Assembly: GCA_963752695.1 (NCBI GenBank)
Contig: CAVVZB010000001.1
Coordinates: 248,001-312,000 of the forward strand
DNA from: Bog-113 sp963752695
GTDB lineage: Bacteria > Acidobacteriota > Terriglobia > Bryobacterales > Bryobacteraceae
DNA length: 64,000 nt
Direction: 5' to 3'
In this document: positions 50,565 through 58,942 of the stretch, one piece after another
Numbering within the stretch: the first letter of the stretch is position 1
Layout of the letters: each line of letters starts with the position of its first letter
The notes under the pieces: model-generated
Seen by the model: the letters and a program-made list of their open reading frames with translations, nothing else
Database searches by the model: none
Told to the model about the DNA's origin: nothing
Made by a program: the position numbers and the translations under genes

Positions 50565-50902
50565 CGGGTTTCTCCTTTGTTGGGTGGTTCTATCCCTGCC
50601 AGAACGTCGTCCAGCCGGTTGTAGTTTGCTTCCAGGGCTTTACGCAGCATGGCGAGCCATTGGTCCATCGCTTCGATACCCGCTTTTGCAAGCCGGCGAG
50701 GACGCTTGGAACCGTCGACCCGAGAGACGATCAGCCCCGCGTCTTCGAGCACCTTGAGGTGCCTGGAAATGGCGGGTTGTGTCATCTCGAACGGCTCCGC
50801 CAACTCGCTGACAGTGGCCTCGCCGCGGGCGAGGTGCGCGAGGATTGCGCGACGCGTGGGGTCTGCCAAAGCAGCAAACGACGCATCGAGAGCCTGCATC
50901 AC
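50561..50902 (-). CDS. ArsR-family transcriptional regulator
   Basis: 113 residues. Winged-helix core: FAALADPTRRAILAHLARGEATVSELAEPFEMTQPAISRHLKVLE (parts shown here as separate motifs: DPTRRAILAHL, SELAEPF and QPAISRHLKVLEDAGLI), then a basic wing. The ArsR metal Cys motif (CVC) is absent, so it probably senses a non-metal signal. Start GTG 50902 or ATG 50899. A palindrome at 50914-50929 just upstream is likely its own operator, so the ArsR-SRPBCC pair is probably autoregulated. Confidence 0.92.
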   Translation of the reverse strand: MMQALDASFAALADPTRRAILAHLARGEATVSELAEPFEMTQPAISRHLKVLEDAGLIVSRVDGSKRPRRLAKAGIEAMDQWLAMLRKALEANYNRLDDVLAGIEPPNKGETR

Positions 50903-50908
50903 TCCCGA

Positions 50909-50929
50909 ATTATATAACGATCTCGTTAT
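50909..50929 (-). promoter_or_regulatory. Operator palindrome and -10 box of the ArsR-SRPBCC operon
   Basis: ATAACGA-TC-TCGTTAT (50914-50929) is a perfect 7-2-7 inverted repeat. On the minus strand it adjoins TATAAT (50914-50909), which ends 9 nt before the ATG at 50899. No convincing -35 is seen. Repression by occlusion of the -10 region is the simple reading. Confidence 0.6.
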
Positions 50930-50963
50930 TAGCGCGGCGAGTTTAGGGCGGGGGCGTTTTCAG

Positions 50964-51287
50964 TTACTTTGCTTCCCGAATTTCGCCTAGCCAGAAGTTG
51001 GAATCCTGCACAAAGATGGTGCCGTCGATTATTTCGCCCTTGTGCAAGCGAGCGAGCGTGGCACCGTCTTTGATGGGATACTCCATGGTCATCGGGCCCA
51101 TGAAGCCGGGGATGTCGTCATGTTTGATGGTTGCAGTGTGCGCTTGCGGGTCCAGGCTTTGGACGACGCCATGAACCGGGTGACGCTCCGCGCCGGCATT
51201 GATTTCAGTACCAGCGCTGCATCCCGCCAGCAGAAGCGCCCCAAAGATCGCGAAAGCAAGAGACAGGTTACGCAGTGAAGGGAGCAT
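50964..51287 (-). CDS. CusF-like copper-binding lipoprotein
   Basis: 107 residues from ATG 51287. A lipobox LLAGC follows a hydrophobic stretch, so it should be a lipoprotein. The mature part is the small OB-like CusF fold: HPVHGVVQSLDPQAHTATIKHDDIPGFMGPMTM, in separate motifs; the Met and His residues HDDIPGFMGPMTM are where Cu(I)/Ag(I) binds. In many genomes such proteins lie beside SCO1/copper efflux genes; none is here. Probably periplasmic metal binding or delivery. A TTG upstream (51317) is a less likely start. Confidence 0.82.
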   Translation of the reverse strand: MLPSLRNLSLAFAIFGALLLAGCSAGTEINAGAERHPVHGVVQSLDPQAHTATIKHDDIPGFMGPMTMEYPIKDGATLARLHKGEIIDGTIFVQDSNFWLGEIREAK

Positions 51288-51348
51288 GCGGGGAGCCGTT
51301 GTTTCGAGTATAGACAACGGCTAATACAGCGCATCTGCAAAATCTTTC

Positions 51349-51377
51349 TTGACTACTAGCACGTTTCCGTACATAAT
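51349..51377 (+). promoter_or_regulatory. Near-consensus sigma-70 promoter of the efflux operon
   Basis: TTGACT (51349-51354) and CATAAT (51372-51377) with a 17-bp spacer, 5 of 6 at each box. The start point would be near 51384, 10 nt before the regulator ATG. Confidence 0.75.
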
Positions 51378-51384
51378 CGAGTGA

Positions 51385-51402
51385 TTCAATCAAATGATTG
51401 AA
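51385..51402. promoter_or_regulatory. Palindromic operator spanning the TetR start codon
   Basis: TTCAATCA-AA-TGATTGAA is a perfect 8-2-8 palindrome beginning at the predicted start point and covering the ATG at 51394. Its position fits a TetR-family autorepressor site that blocks RNA polymerase. No second copy was noticed in the window. Confidence 0.7.
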
Positions 51403-52080
51403 ACACGAGATAGAATTCTAGATTCCGCTGAGCGGCTGTTTGCGGACGGGGGATATGCCGGGACCAGCTTGCGGCGCATTATGGCCGAAGCCGGAGTGAA
51501 TGTCGCGGCGATCCACTACTATTTCCGATCGAAGGAGAGCCTGCTCGAAGCGGTGTTGATGCGACGCGTCGAACCGGCGAATGAAGAGCGGCTAGTGGCG
51601 CTGGACCGTTACGAAGAGCATGCGCCGCCCGGAAAGCTGCGGGTGGAGAGCATCTTGGAAGCGTTTCTTTACCCTACGTTTCGAATGGCGGCCGACCCCC
51701 ACCAGGGCGGATACACGTTTGTGCGGCTGCTAGGAAGGCTGCAAGCGGAAAGCGATATATTGCCGCAGATCGTGGTGGCGCGCTTCGGGCCGGTGCTTTT
51801 GCGATTTGCCGGTGCGCTGGCGCGGGCGTTGCCGGAGCTGCCGCAGTCGGAATTGTTCTGGCGGGCGCGGCTGGCGATGGGTGCGACATCGCAGATTCTG
51901 CGGGATGCGCCGCGGATGAAAAGCGCCATGACGGGTGAGGCGCCGGACTGGACGTCGATGCGGGAGCGCCTGATTCCGTTTCTGAGCGCCGGTTTTCGGG
52001 CGCCGTTCGAGCAGCCACGGTTGGAGATGGCGGGGTCGCTATCAAATTCACTGACAAGTTCCTTACAGGAGGAAGTATGA
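51394..52080 (+). CDS. TetR/AcrR-family repressor of the efflux operon
   Basis: 228 residues. The N-terminal helix-turn-helix is RILDSAERLFADGGYAGTSLRRIMAEAGVN (in parts) with HYYFRSKESLLEAVL, the usual TetR start. The ligand domain opens RRVEPANEERLVALD, as in PsrA/CecR-like members. It likely represses itself and the six efflux genes after it, and is released by a pump substrate. Its 3' end overlaps the TolC start by ATGA. Compare E. coli cecR, which controls the ybhGFSR exporter. Confidence 0.92.
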   Translation: MIETRDRILDSAERLFADGGYAGTSLRRIMAEAGVNVAAIHYYFRSKESLLEAVLMRRVEPANEERLVALDRYEEHAPPGKLRVESILEAFLYPTFRMAADPHQGGYTFVRLLGRLQAESDILPQIVVARFGPVLLRFAGALARALPELPQSELFWRARLAMGATSQILRDAPRMKSAMTGEAPDWTSMRERLIPFLSAGFRAPFEQPRLEMAGSLSNSLTSSLQEEV

Positions 52081-53483
52081 AACGACGAATTGCGCTGGTG
52101 CTGATCGCGCTGGCGATGGGGACGGCGCCGGCCCTGCGGGCGGCCGACGCGGCGGATGCGATTGCATCACGCGGACCCTTGCAGCTCAGCATGCGTCGAG
52201 CCATCCAGATGGCGACGTCGAAAGAGGGCAGCACGCGGGTGCAACTGCAGTGGGAGGCGTATAAGCAGTCGAAGAGCCGGTCGGCGGAAGTGCGCGCGGC
52301 TTTGCTGCCGGATGTGGAGAGCTATGTGGGCGTCGGGTCGTCGGTGCGGAGCTTGTCGGCGCTCGGACTGAGCAATCTGATTAGTCCCGCCGGTATTACA
52401 AATCCTCTTTACCAGCAGATTCTTACGAATTTACTGCCCGGTGGCATTCCGTCGCGCGTGGGTCCGTTCCATACGTTGGATATTCGCGGTACCGGGAACC
52501 TGGTCGCTTTCGATTACAGCATCTGGCAGCGGCTGCGGGCGGCGCATGCCGGGATTCGGGCAGCGAAAGGCGATCTCGACACCACGGACGATCAAGTGAC
52601 CGGGCAAGTGGCGAGGGCTTATCTGATCGCGTTGCGGACGGATGCGGAGGTGGAAGCGGCGCAGGCCGATGTCGAGCTTTCCGAAGCAGTGGTGAAGCAG
52701 ACCAATCACCAGAAGGAAGCCGGCGCGGGAACGGGAATCGATGTCACGCGTTCGAACGTGCAACTGGCGAACGACAAGCAACGGCTGCTGGTCGGCAAAA
52801 ACAATCAAACCAAGGCGCATCTGCAGTTACTGCGCGTAATGAACATGCGACTTGATACGGCCGTAGACCTGACCGACAAGCTGGTTTACAAGCCGGTGGA
52901 CGTAATGACGGTGCAGGACGGGGTAGCGCAGGCTTTGGCGAACCGTCCGGATCTGAAGGCGCAGTTGGAGCGTGAAGATGGCGCTCGGCTGAACGCGCGA
53001 TCGGTCAAGTACGAACGGCTGCCGTCGGTTGTGACGCAGTTCAATTACGGAGTGATCGGCCCACAGGACATTCATCTAGTGCCGACGCGCGATTTCTATG
53101 GCGCGGTGCGAATCCCGATTTTCGATGGCGGCAGGCGGGATGCGCGGCGCGAGGAGACGGCGTCGCAGTTGCGGCAGGAAGGCATCCGGAGCGCGGACAT
53201 GCGCGATCAGATCGAGCTGGACGTGCGCAGTTCACTCGACAGTCTGGCTTCGGCGGGGGAACAGGTGGAAGTGGCGAAAGAAGGCCTGAAGCTGGCCGAG
53301 ACGGAATTGGCGCAGGCGCGGCGGCGTTATGACGCTGGCGTGGCGGGAAGCTTGGAGATCAACGATTCGACTGACCGTGTGCAGCGGGCGCGGAGCAATG
53401 AAATCCAGGCGGTTTTCAATCACAGTTTGGCGCGCATCGATCTGGGGCAGGCGCTCGGCAAGACGATCGCGATGGTGGATTAG
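52077..53483 (+). CDS. TolC-family outer-membrane efflux protein
   Basis: 468 residues. Signal peptide 1-22. Two OEP repeats: LQLSMRRAIQMATSKEGS, long helices with Ala, Gln, Glu and Arg, AQADVELSEAVVKQTNHQKEAGAGTG, and the second repeat with FYGAVRIPIFDGGRRDARREE and RRRYDAGVAGSLEINDS. It forms the exit duct through the outer membrane. A strong GGAGGA ribosome binding site sits before the ATG, which shares ATGA with the regulator stop. Works with the MFP and ABC permeases encoded next. Confidence 0.93.
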   Translation: MKRRIALVLIALAMGTAPALRAADAADAIASRGPLQLSMRRAIQMATSKEGSTRVQLQWEAYKQSKSRSAEVRAALLPDVESYVGVGSSVRSLSALGLSNLISPAGITNPLYQQILTNLLPGGIPSRVGPFHTLDIRGTGNLVAFDYSIWQRLRAAHAGIRAAKGDLDTTDDQVTGQVARAYLIALRTDAEVEAAQADVELSEAVVKQTNHQKEAGAGTGIDVTRSNVQLANDKQRLLVGKNNQTKAHLQLLRVMNMRLDTAVDLTDKLVYKPVDVMTVQDGVAQALANRPDLKAQLEREDGARLNARSVKYERLPSVVTQFNYGVIGPQDIHLVPTRDFYGAVRIPIFDGGRRDARREETASQLRQEGIRSADMRDQIELDVRSSLDSLASAGEQVEVAKEGLKLAETELAQARRRYDAGVAGSLEINDSTDRVQRARSNEIQAVFNHSLARIDLGQALGKTIAMVD

Positions 53484-53522
53484 TTCGCGCGCTATCAAGA
53501 ACAGGACTTAGGACAGGAACTT

Positions 53523-54689
53523 ATGAAACGACTCGTAATAGTGCTGGTGATTGCCGCCCTGGGCGTCGGCGGTTATATGTTGTGGGGCAAGTACCACAGC
53601 GAACCGACGGACCGGATTGTGGTGTCGGGCAATATTGAACTGCAGCAGGTGAATATCGCCTTCAAGACGGCGGGCCGTGTGATTGAGCGGAGCGTGGACG
53701 AGGGCGATAAGGTTACCAAGGGGCAGGTAATCGCGCGGCTGGACAAGGATCAGTTGTTGCAGCAACGGGCGAGGGAAGAAGCGGCGCTGCTGGAAGCGCA
53801 GGCGGCCTTGAACGCGGCGCAGACGGGACTGGAAATGCAGACCCAGACGTCCGCGGCGGACATGGAAGCGCGGCAGGCGGATTTGACGACCTCGCAATCG
53901 CATTTGCAGGAGCTAAAAAACGGCGCGCGGCCGCAGGAAATCGCGGAAGCAACAGCGGCGGTGGCGTCGGCACAATCGGATTTCGACCGGACCAAGAAGG
54001 ATTGGGAGCGGGCGCAAACGCTACACAAAGACGACGATATTTCGACCTCGCAGTTCGATCAGGCGCGCAGCCGGTTTGAAAGCGCGACGGCGACGCTGCA
54101 GCAAGCCAAGCAACGCGAGGAACTGGTGAAGGAAGGGTCGCGGAAGGAAGACGTCGAGATGGCGAGCGCGCAGGTGCTGAAGGCCAACGCGGGCGTCAAG
54201 GGCAGCCAGGCGGGAGCGCTCGACATCAAGCGCCGCCAGCAGGATGTCGCTTCGAAACAAGCCGACATTGCGCGAGAGAAAGCGCAGATCGCGCTGATCG
54301 ATTCGCAATTGAACGACACGACGGCGATCTCACCCATTTCCGGCGTGGTGCTGGTGAAGTCGGTGGACGTGGGGGAAGTGATTGCGCCGGGAACGACGGT
54401 GGTGACGGTGGGCGACATCTCGCATCCGTGGCTGCGCGCTTACATCAAGGAAACCGATCTGGACCGCGTGAAGCTGGGAACGCCGGTGCGGGTCAAGACG
54501 GATTCGGGCAAGATTTACAACGGCAAAGTGGCGTTCATTTCGTCGGAAGCGGAGTTCACCCCGAAGCAGATTCAGACGACCGAGGAGCGCGTGAAGCTGG
54601 TGTTCCGGATCAAGATCGACGTCGATAATCCGAATGGCGAGTTGAAATCCAACATGCCGGCGGATGCCGAGATACTGACCAAGAGCTAA
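53523..54689 (+). CDS. HlyD/YbhG-type membrane-fusion protein
   Basis: 388 residues. An N-terminal anchor (MKRLVIVLVIAALGVGGYML), a biotinyl-lipoyl half (IERSVDEGDKVTKGQVIARLD), a long coiled-coil hairpin (about 75-255, many Glu, Ala, Gln), then PISGVVLVKSVDVGEVIAPGTTVVTVGD and a beta-barrel. It bridges the inner-membrane ABC pump and TolC. Close to the YbhG/EmrA layout. 39 bp after tolC, 13 bp before the first ATPase gene. Confidence 0.93.
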   Translation: MKRLVIVLVIAALGVGGYMLWGKYHSEPTDRIVVSGNIELQQVNIAFKTAGRVIERSVDEGDKVTKGQVIARLDKDQLLQQRAREEAALLEAQAALNAAQTGLEMQTQTSAADMEARQADLTTSQSHLQELKNGARPQEIAEATAAVASAQSDFDRTKKDWERAQTLHKDDDISTSQFDQARSRFESATATLQQAKQREELVKEGSRKEDVEMASAQVLKANAGVKGSQAGALDIKRRQQDVASKQADIAREKAQIALIDSQLNDTTAISPISGVVLVKSVDVGEVIAPGTTVVTVGDISHPWLRAYIKETDLDRVKLGTPVRVKTDSGKIYNGKVAFISSEAEFTPKQIQTTEERVKLVFRIKIDVDNPNGELKSNMPADAEILTKS

Positions 54690-54702
54690 CCGGGGCCTGA
54701 AC

Positions 54703-55629
54703 ATGGAACCCATCATTGAAACGCGCGAACTGACGCGGGCGTTCGACACGCTTGTGGCAGTGGACCGGCTGACGTTATCGGTCACGCGGGGCGAGATTTT
54801 CGGCCTGGTGGGACCCGATGGAGCGGGGAAGACAACGACGCTGCGGCTGCTTTGCGGGTTGATGAATCCGACGAGCGGCAGCGCCACCGTGGCAGGACAC
54901 GACGTAGTGAAGCAGATGGAAGCGGTGAAGGACCGGATCGGCTACATGGCGCAGCGCTTTGGCCTCTATCAGGACCTGACCGTGGACGAGAACATGACGT
55001 TCTACGGTGACCTATTCGGAGTGCCGCAAGCGGTGCGGGACGAGTTAACGCCCGGGCTGTTGCAGATGACGCGCATGGATAAGTTTCGCAGCAGGCAAGC
55101 GGGGCGGCTATCGGGTGGCATGAAGCAGAAGCTGGCGTTGATGTGCACGCTGCTGCACCGGCCGGAGATCCTGTTCCTGGACGAGCCCACCAACGGCGTT
55201 GATCCGGTTTCGCGGCGGGAATTTTGGGCAATCCTTTACCAGTTAGTGGAAGAGGGCGTGACCGTGTTTGTGACCACGGCCTATCTGGATGAGGCCGAAC
55301 GGTGCAATCGCGTGGGGTTGATGCATCGCGGACAACTGATCAAGTGCGAGTCGCCGACGGTGCTTCGGAACAACATGGACGAAATCTGCTACGAAGTGAC
55401 TGCGGCAGACACACGTGGCATGCGGGAATATCTGCAGTCCAGTAAAGGCATTCTCAGCGTGGAGCCGTTCGGGATTACACTGCATGTATTTCTGGAGCCG
55501 GGCGTCTCTCCGGCGCTATTGCAGAATCTCAATTTCGCAAGTTCGTTCAAGCAAATCACGCCGTCGCTCGAAGATGTTTTTATTGCCATGGTGCGCAAGA
55601 GCGAACGCGGCCCCGAACGGGTGCAATAA
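54703..55629 (+). CDS. ABC transporter ATP-binding protein (exporter), first of two
   Basis: 308 residues. Walker A GPDGAGKTT (Asp in place of the common Asn), Q-loop region GYMAQRFGLYQDLTV, signature LSGGMKQKLAL, Walker B ILFLDEPTNGVDP and switch TTAYLDEAER (no canonical His, but the family often varies). Residues 220-308 are a C-terminal regulatory domain. In E. coli the two ATPase halves are one protein, YbhF; here they are separate genes. Direct contact: its TAA is followed at once by the next GTG. Confidence 0.9.
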   Translation: MEPIIETRELTRAFDTLVAVDRLTLSVTRGEIFGLVGPDGAGKTTTLRLLCGLMNPTSGSATVAGHDVVKQMEAVKDRIGYMAQRFGLYQDLTVDENMTFYGDLFGVPQAVRDELTPGLLQMTRMDKFRSRQAGRLSGGMKQKLALMCTLLHRPEILFLDEPTNGVDPVSRREFWAILYQLVEEGVTVFVTTAYLDEAERCNRVGLMHRGQLIKCESPTVLRNNMDEICYEVTAADTRGMREYLQSSKGILSVEPFGITLHVFLEPGVSPALLQNLNFASSFKQITPSLEDVFIAMVRKSERGPERVQ

Positions 55630-56619
55630 GTGGCGGATTCGACAGTAGCGGGGGCGAAGGTGACGAGTTCGATGGAGACGCGGGATTGGGCGGTCGACGT
55701 AGAAAATCTGACGAAGACTTTCGGTGCGTTCACCGCCGTGGATCATATCTCGTTCCATGTGAAGAAGGGCGAAATTTTCGGTCTGCTGGGGCCGAACGGC
55801 GCTGGTAAATCGACGGCGATTCGTATTCTGCTGGGTCTGCTTGATCCGACATCGGGCAAGGCGATTGTGGGCGGTATCGACGTGGCCAAGGACCCGGAGG
55901 CAATCCGGAAAAACCTGGGCTACGTCTCGCAGAAGTTTTCGCTTTATAACGATTTGACGGTTGGTGAGAATATCGATTTCTTCAATGGGATCTACGGCGT
56001 CCCGAAGGAGAAGCGTCCCGAACGGAAGGCGTACGCGTTGCGGATGGCGGGCCTGGAAGAGCGCGCATTATCGATGACCAATCTGCTTCCGGGAGGCTGG
56101 AAGCAACGGCTGGCACTTGGATGCGCGATTTTACATGAGCCGGCCATTCTGTTTTTAGACGAACCGACTTCGGGCGTGGACCCGATTGCGCGGCGCGATT
56201 TCTGGGATCTGATTTATCAGCTTTCCGCCGCGGGGCAGACCGTGTTCGTAACGACGCATTACATGGAAGAGGCCGAGTACTGCAACCGCTTGGCGCTGAT
56301 GTACGCGGGGCGGATTATCGCGATGGGCGAACCCGCGGAATTGAAGCGCACCATGTATAGCCATAGCTTGCTGCAGCTGGATACCTCGGCTTTGGTGCCC
56401 ACCATGAAGCTGCTGCAAAACGAGCCGGGCGTGCTGGAAGTCGCGGTGTTCGGGGCGGGCCTGCATCTGACGGTAACCGACATTGCAGCAACGGTGGCGC
56501 GGGTGCGGGAGAAGCTGGCGAAGAACGACATTGAGATCCGCAAGCTGGAGCCCATTCCGCCGTCCATGGAGGATCTGTTTGTGTCATTGATCGAGTCCGA
56601 AGAAAGGAAAAGTGCATGA
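55630..56619 (+). CDS. ABC transporter ATP-binding protein (exporter), second of two
   Basis: 329 residues from GTG 55630. Walker A GPNGAGKST, Q-loop GYVSQKFSLYNDLTV, the signature changed to LPGGWKQRLAL where LSGG is usual, Walker B ILFLDEPTSGVDP and H-loop TTHYMEEAEY. C-terminal domain to 329. Pairs with the first ATPase and two permeases; a heterodimeric pump is likely, and the altered signature could mean one weak ATP site. 3' end shares ATGA with the first permease. Confidence 0.9.
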   Translation: MADSTVAGAKVTSSMETRDWAVDVENLTKTFGAFTAVDHISFHVKKGEIFGLLGPNGAGKSTAIRILLGLLDPTSGKAIVGGIDVAKDPEAIRKNLGYVSQKFSLYNDLTVGENIDFFNGIYGVPKEKRPERKAYALRMAGLEERALSMTNLLPGGWKQRLALGCAILHEPAILFLDEPTSGVDPIARRDFWDLIYQLSAAGQTVFVTTHYMEEAEYCNRLALMYAGRIIAMGEPAELKRTMYSHSLLQLDTSALVPTMKLLQNEPGVLEVAVFGAGLHLTVTDIAATVARVREKLAKNDIEIRKLEPIPPSMEDLFVSLIESEERKSA

Positions 56620-57749
56620 GTTTCCGCCGCGTGCGGGCCGTGATCCGCAAAGAGATTAAGCACATTCTGCGGGACCCGCGCAGTTTGCTGATGGCGCTGG
56701 CCGAACCGATGCTGATGTTGATGCTGTTCGGCTATGCACTGACGTTGGACGTGGATCGAATTCCAACGTTGATCTACGATCAGGACCAGACCACGGAAAG
56801 CCGCGCGCTGATCGAGAAGTTCCGCAGCACGCGCTTCTTCGACGTGAAGGGCTTCGTGCACGATTACACGGAGATCGAGCGCGGGATCGATCGCAATCGC
56901 ATCTTCATGGGTATCGTGATTCCGCGCAATTACGGATCGCGGGTAGCGGGCGATCAGGAGGCGGATGTGCAGTTCCTGCTGGACGGGAGCGATGCGAATA
57001 CGGCGTCGATCGCGCTGGGGTATGTGTCGGCGGTGGTGCGCAGCTACGGGCTGGTGCTGCGGCGCTCGGCGCAAAATCAACACGCAGGATATACGGTAGA
57101 CGTGCCGGTGGACCCGCGCATGCGCGTTTGGTACAACAGCACGCTCGAATCGAAAAACTATGTGGTACCGGGGCTGATCGCGGTGATGCTGATGCTGATC
57201 AGCGCGCTGCTGACTTCGCTCACGATCGCACGTGAGTGGGAGATGGGCACCATGGAACAGCTGATGTCAACGCCGCTGAGGCCAGCCGAAATTGTGTTGG
57301 GGAAGATGGGGGCGTACTTCATCGTGGGTGCGCTCGATACGGTGATCGCGGTCGTCGTGGGAGTGTTCGTGTTCAATGTGCCGTTCCGCGGGAGCATTCT
57401 GCTGCTGGCGGGAACGTCCTGCGTGTTCCTGTTCGGGGCGCTGTGTTGGGGCATTCTGTTGTCGGCAGTGACTAAGCAGCAGCTGCTGGCTTACCAGATG
57501 GGGATTGTGACCTCATTCCTGCCTTCATTCTTGCTTTCCGGGTTTCTTTACGCAATCGAGAACATGCCGCCGGCCATTCAGTTTGTCACGCACTTTGTGC
57601 CGGCGCGCTACTTCGTGACCATCCTGAAGGGAATCTTTTTACGTGGGGTGGGATTGGAAGTGTTGTGGGTGGACTTTCTGTTCCTGATCGCATTTAGCGC
57701 GATCGTGTTTACACTGGCGACGATGAAGTTGAGGCAAAAGCTGGCCTGA
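56616..57749 (+). CDS. ABC-2 type permease (YbhS-like)
   Basis: 377 residues. An N-terminal Arg/Lys-rich helix and first span (MALAEPMLMLMLFGYALTLD), a large extracytoplasmic domain (about 45-170, start DVDRIPTLIYDQDQTTESRAL), then a five-span block containing LIAVMLMLISALLTSLTIAREWEMGTMEQLMSTPLRPAEIVLGK in pieces, the ABC-2 signature. Half of a permease heterodimer with the next gene. Its ATG shares ATGA with the second ATPase. Confidence 0.92.
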   Translation: MSFRRVRAVIRKEIKHILRDPRSLLMALAEPMLMLMLFGYALTLDVDRIPTLIYDQDQTTESRALIEKFRSTRFFDVKGFVHDYTEIERGIDRNRIFMGIVIPRNYGSRVAGDQEADVQFLLDGSDANTASIALGYVSAVVRSYGLVLRRSAQNQHAGYTVDVPVDPRMRVWYNSTLESKNYVVPGLIAVMLMLISALLTSLTIAREWEMGTMEQLMSTPLRPAEIVLGKMGAYFIVGALDTVIAVVVGVFVFNVPFRGSILLLAGTSCVFLFGALCWGILLSAVTKQQLLAYQMGIVTSFLPSFLLSGFLYAIENMPPAIQFVTHFVPARYFVTILKGIFLRGVGLEVLWVDFLFLIAFSAIVFTLATMKLRQKLA

Positions 57750-57750
57750 T

Positions 57751-58899
57751 ATGTGGGAACGAATTTCGCAGATTATCCGCAAGGAGTTTCTCCAGGTGCT
57801 GCGGCACCGGCGCATGCGGACGGCCCTATTTGTGCCTCCCATGGTGCAGTTGATTGTGTTCGGGTATGCGGTGAACCTGGACGTGGACCATGTGAGCACG
57901 GCGTGGATGGATCAGGACCGCACGCCGCAGAGCCGGGAACTGCTCGATAGCTTCCGCGGGTCGGGACGGTTCGACATCAAGTACGTGATCTCGAACGACG
58001 CAGATGTACAGAAGCTGATGGACCATGGCGATGTGTTGTCGGTAGTACGCGTGCTGCCGGGCTTTGCCAGAGACATCCAACGCGGTAATGCTGGCGAAGT
58101 TCAGGTGATCATCGATGGGACCAACTCCAACACTGCTTCGCTGATCTCGAGTTATGCGAATGAGATTGTAGCCGCGTACGACCAGAAACTGGTGTCCAAG
58201 GCGACGCAAATTAAGGTGATGAGTTCGACACCGGGCACGGTAAGTTTGAGGAGCGCGAAAATCGATCCACGCACGCGGGTCTGGTTCAATCCGGATCTAC
58301 GCAGCCGGAACTACTACGTTCCGGGCGTGATGGCGAACCTGATCATGGTAGTCACGGTGATGCTCACAGCCATGGCCATTGTCCGCGAGAAAGAGATCGG
58401 CACGCTGGAGCAGTTGATGGTCACGCCGATTCGGCCCATTGAACTGATGATCGGCAAGACGGTGCCCTTTGCTCTGGTGGGGCTGATCGATATCTTTCTG
58501 GTGACGTCGCTCGCGCTGCTGATTTTCCGCGTCCCATTCCGCGGGAACTTTTTTCTGCTTTTGTTCTGCGGGTTGCTCTTCCTGATGACTAGCCTGGGCA
58601 CGGGGCTATTCATCTCGACCATATCGCGGACGCAACAGCAGGCGGTGATGTCGAGCTTTTTCTTCGCGACGCCAACGTTCATGCTGAGCGGATTTTCTTT
58701 TCCGATCCGGAACATGCCGCTGGGAATTCAGTATCTGACTTATCTGAATCCCCTGCGCTACTTTGTGGAGATTGTCCGCGGGATCTTTCTGAAAGGCGTG
58801 GGCGCGAAAATCCTGTGGCCGCAGATGTGTGTACTGGCGGTCTATGGGGTGACGGTGCTACTGTTGAGCGCTTCGCGGTTCAAGAAGAAGCTGGATTAG
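57751..58899 (+). CDS. ABC-2 type permease (YbhR-like)
   Basis: 382 residues and the same layout as the upstream permease: first span with VQLIVFGYAVNLDV, an exposed domain (about 40-165), ABC-2 block with IVREKEIGTLEQLMVTPIRPIELMIGK, and PTFMLSGFSFPIRNMPLGIQ. The two permeases share about the same order of motifs but are not near-identical, so an old duplication is likely. Last gene of the seven-gene efflux operon, followed by a hairpin. Confidence 0.92.
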   Translation: MWERISQIIRKEFLQVLRHRRMRTALFVPPMVQLIVFGYAVNLDVDHVSTAWMDQDRTPQSRELLDSFRGSGRFDIKYVISNDADVQKLMDHGDVLSVVRVLPGFARDIQRGNAGEVQVIIDGTNSNTASLISSYANEIVAAYDQKLVSKATQIKVMSSTPGTVSLRSAKIDPRTRVWFNPDLRSRNYYVPGVMANLIMVVTVMLTAMAIVREKEIGTLEQLMVTPIRPIELMIGKTVPFALVGLIDIFLVTSLALLIFRVPFRGNFFLLLFCGLLFLMTSLGTGLFISTISRTQQQAVMSSFFFATPTFMLSGFSFPIRNMPLGIQYLTYLNPLRYFVEIVRGIFLKGVGAKILWPQMCVLAVYGVTVLLLSASRFKKKLD

Positions 58900-58923
58900 G
58901 GCGGCGGATATCGCTGGCCGCCC
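58899..58923 (+). terminator. GC-rich hairpin after the efflux operon
   Basis: GGGCGGC (58899-58905) and GCCGCCC (58917-58923) form a 7-bp perfect stem with an 11-nt loop, overlapping the permease stop codon. It is followed by GAAAAAC, not by a T-run, so intrinsic termination is doubtful. It lies between convergent genes. Confidence 0.4.
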
Positions 58924-58942
58924 GAAAAACGCAAGGAGGGGT

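Noticed and set aside
58899..58923. Hairpin as a strong rho-independent terminator
   Set aside because: It lacks a T-run on either strand in the right place, so it is listed only as a hairpin with low confidence.
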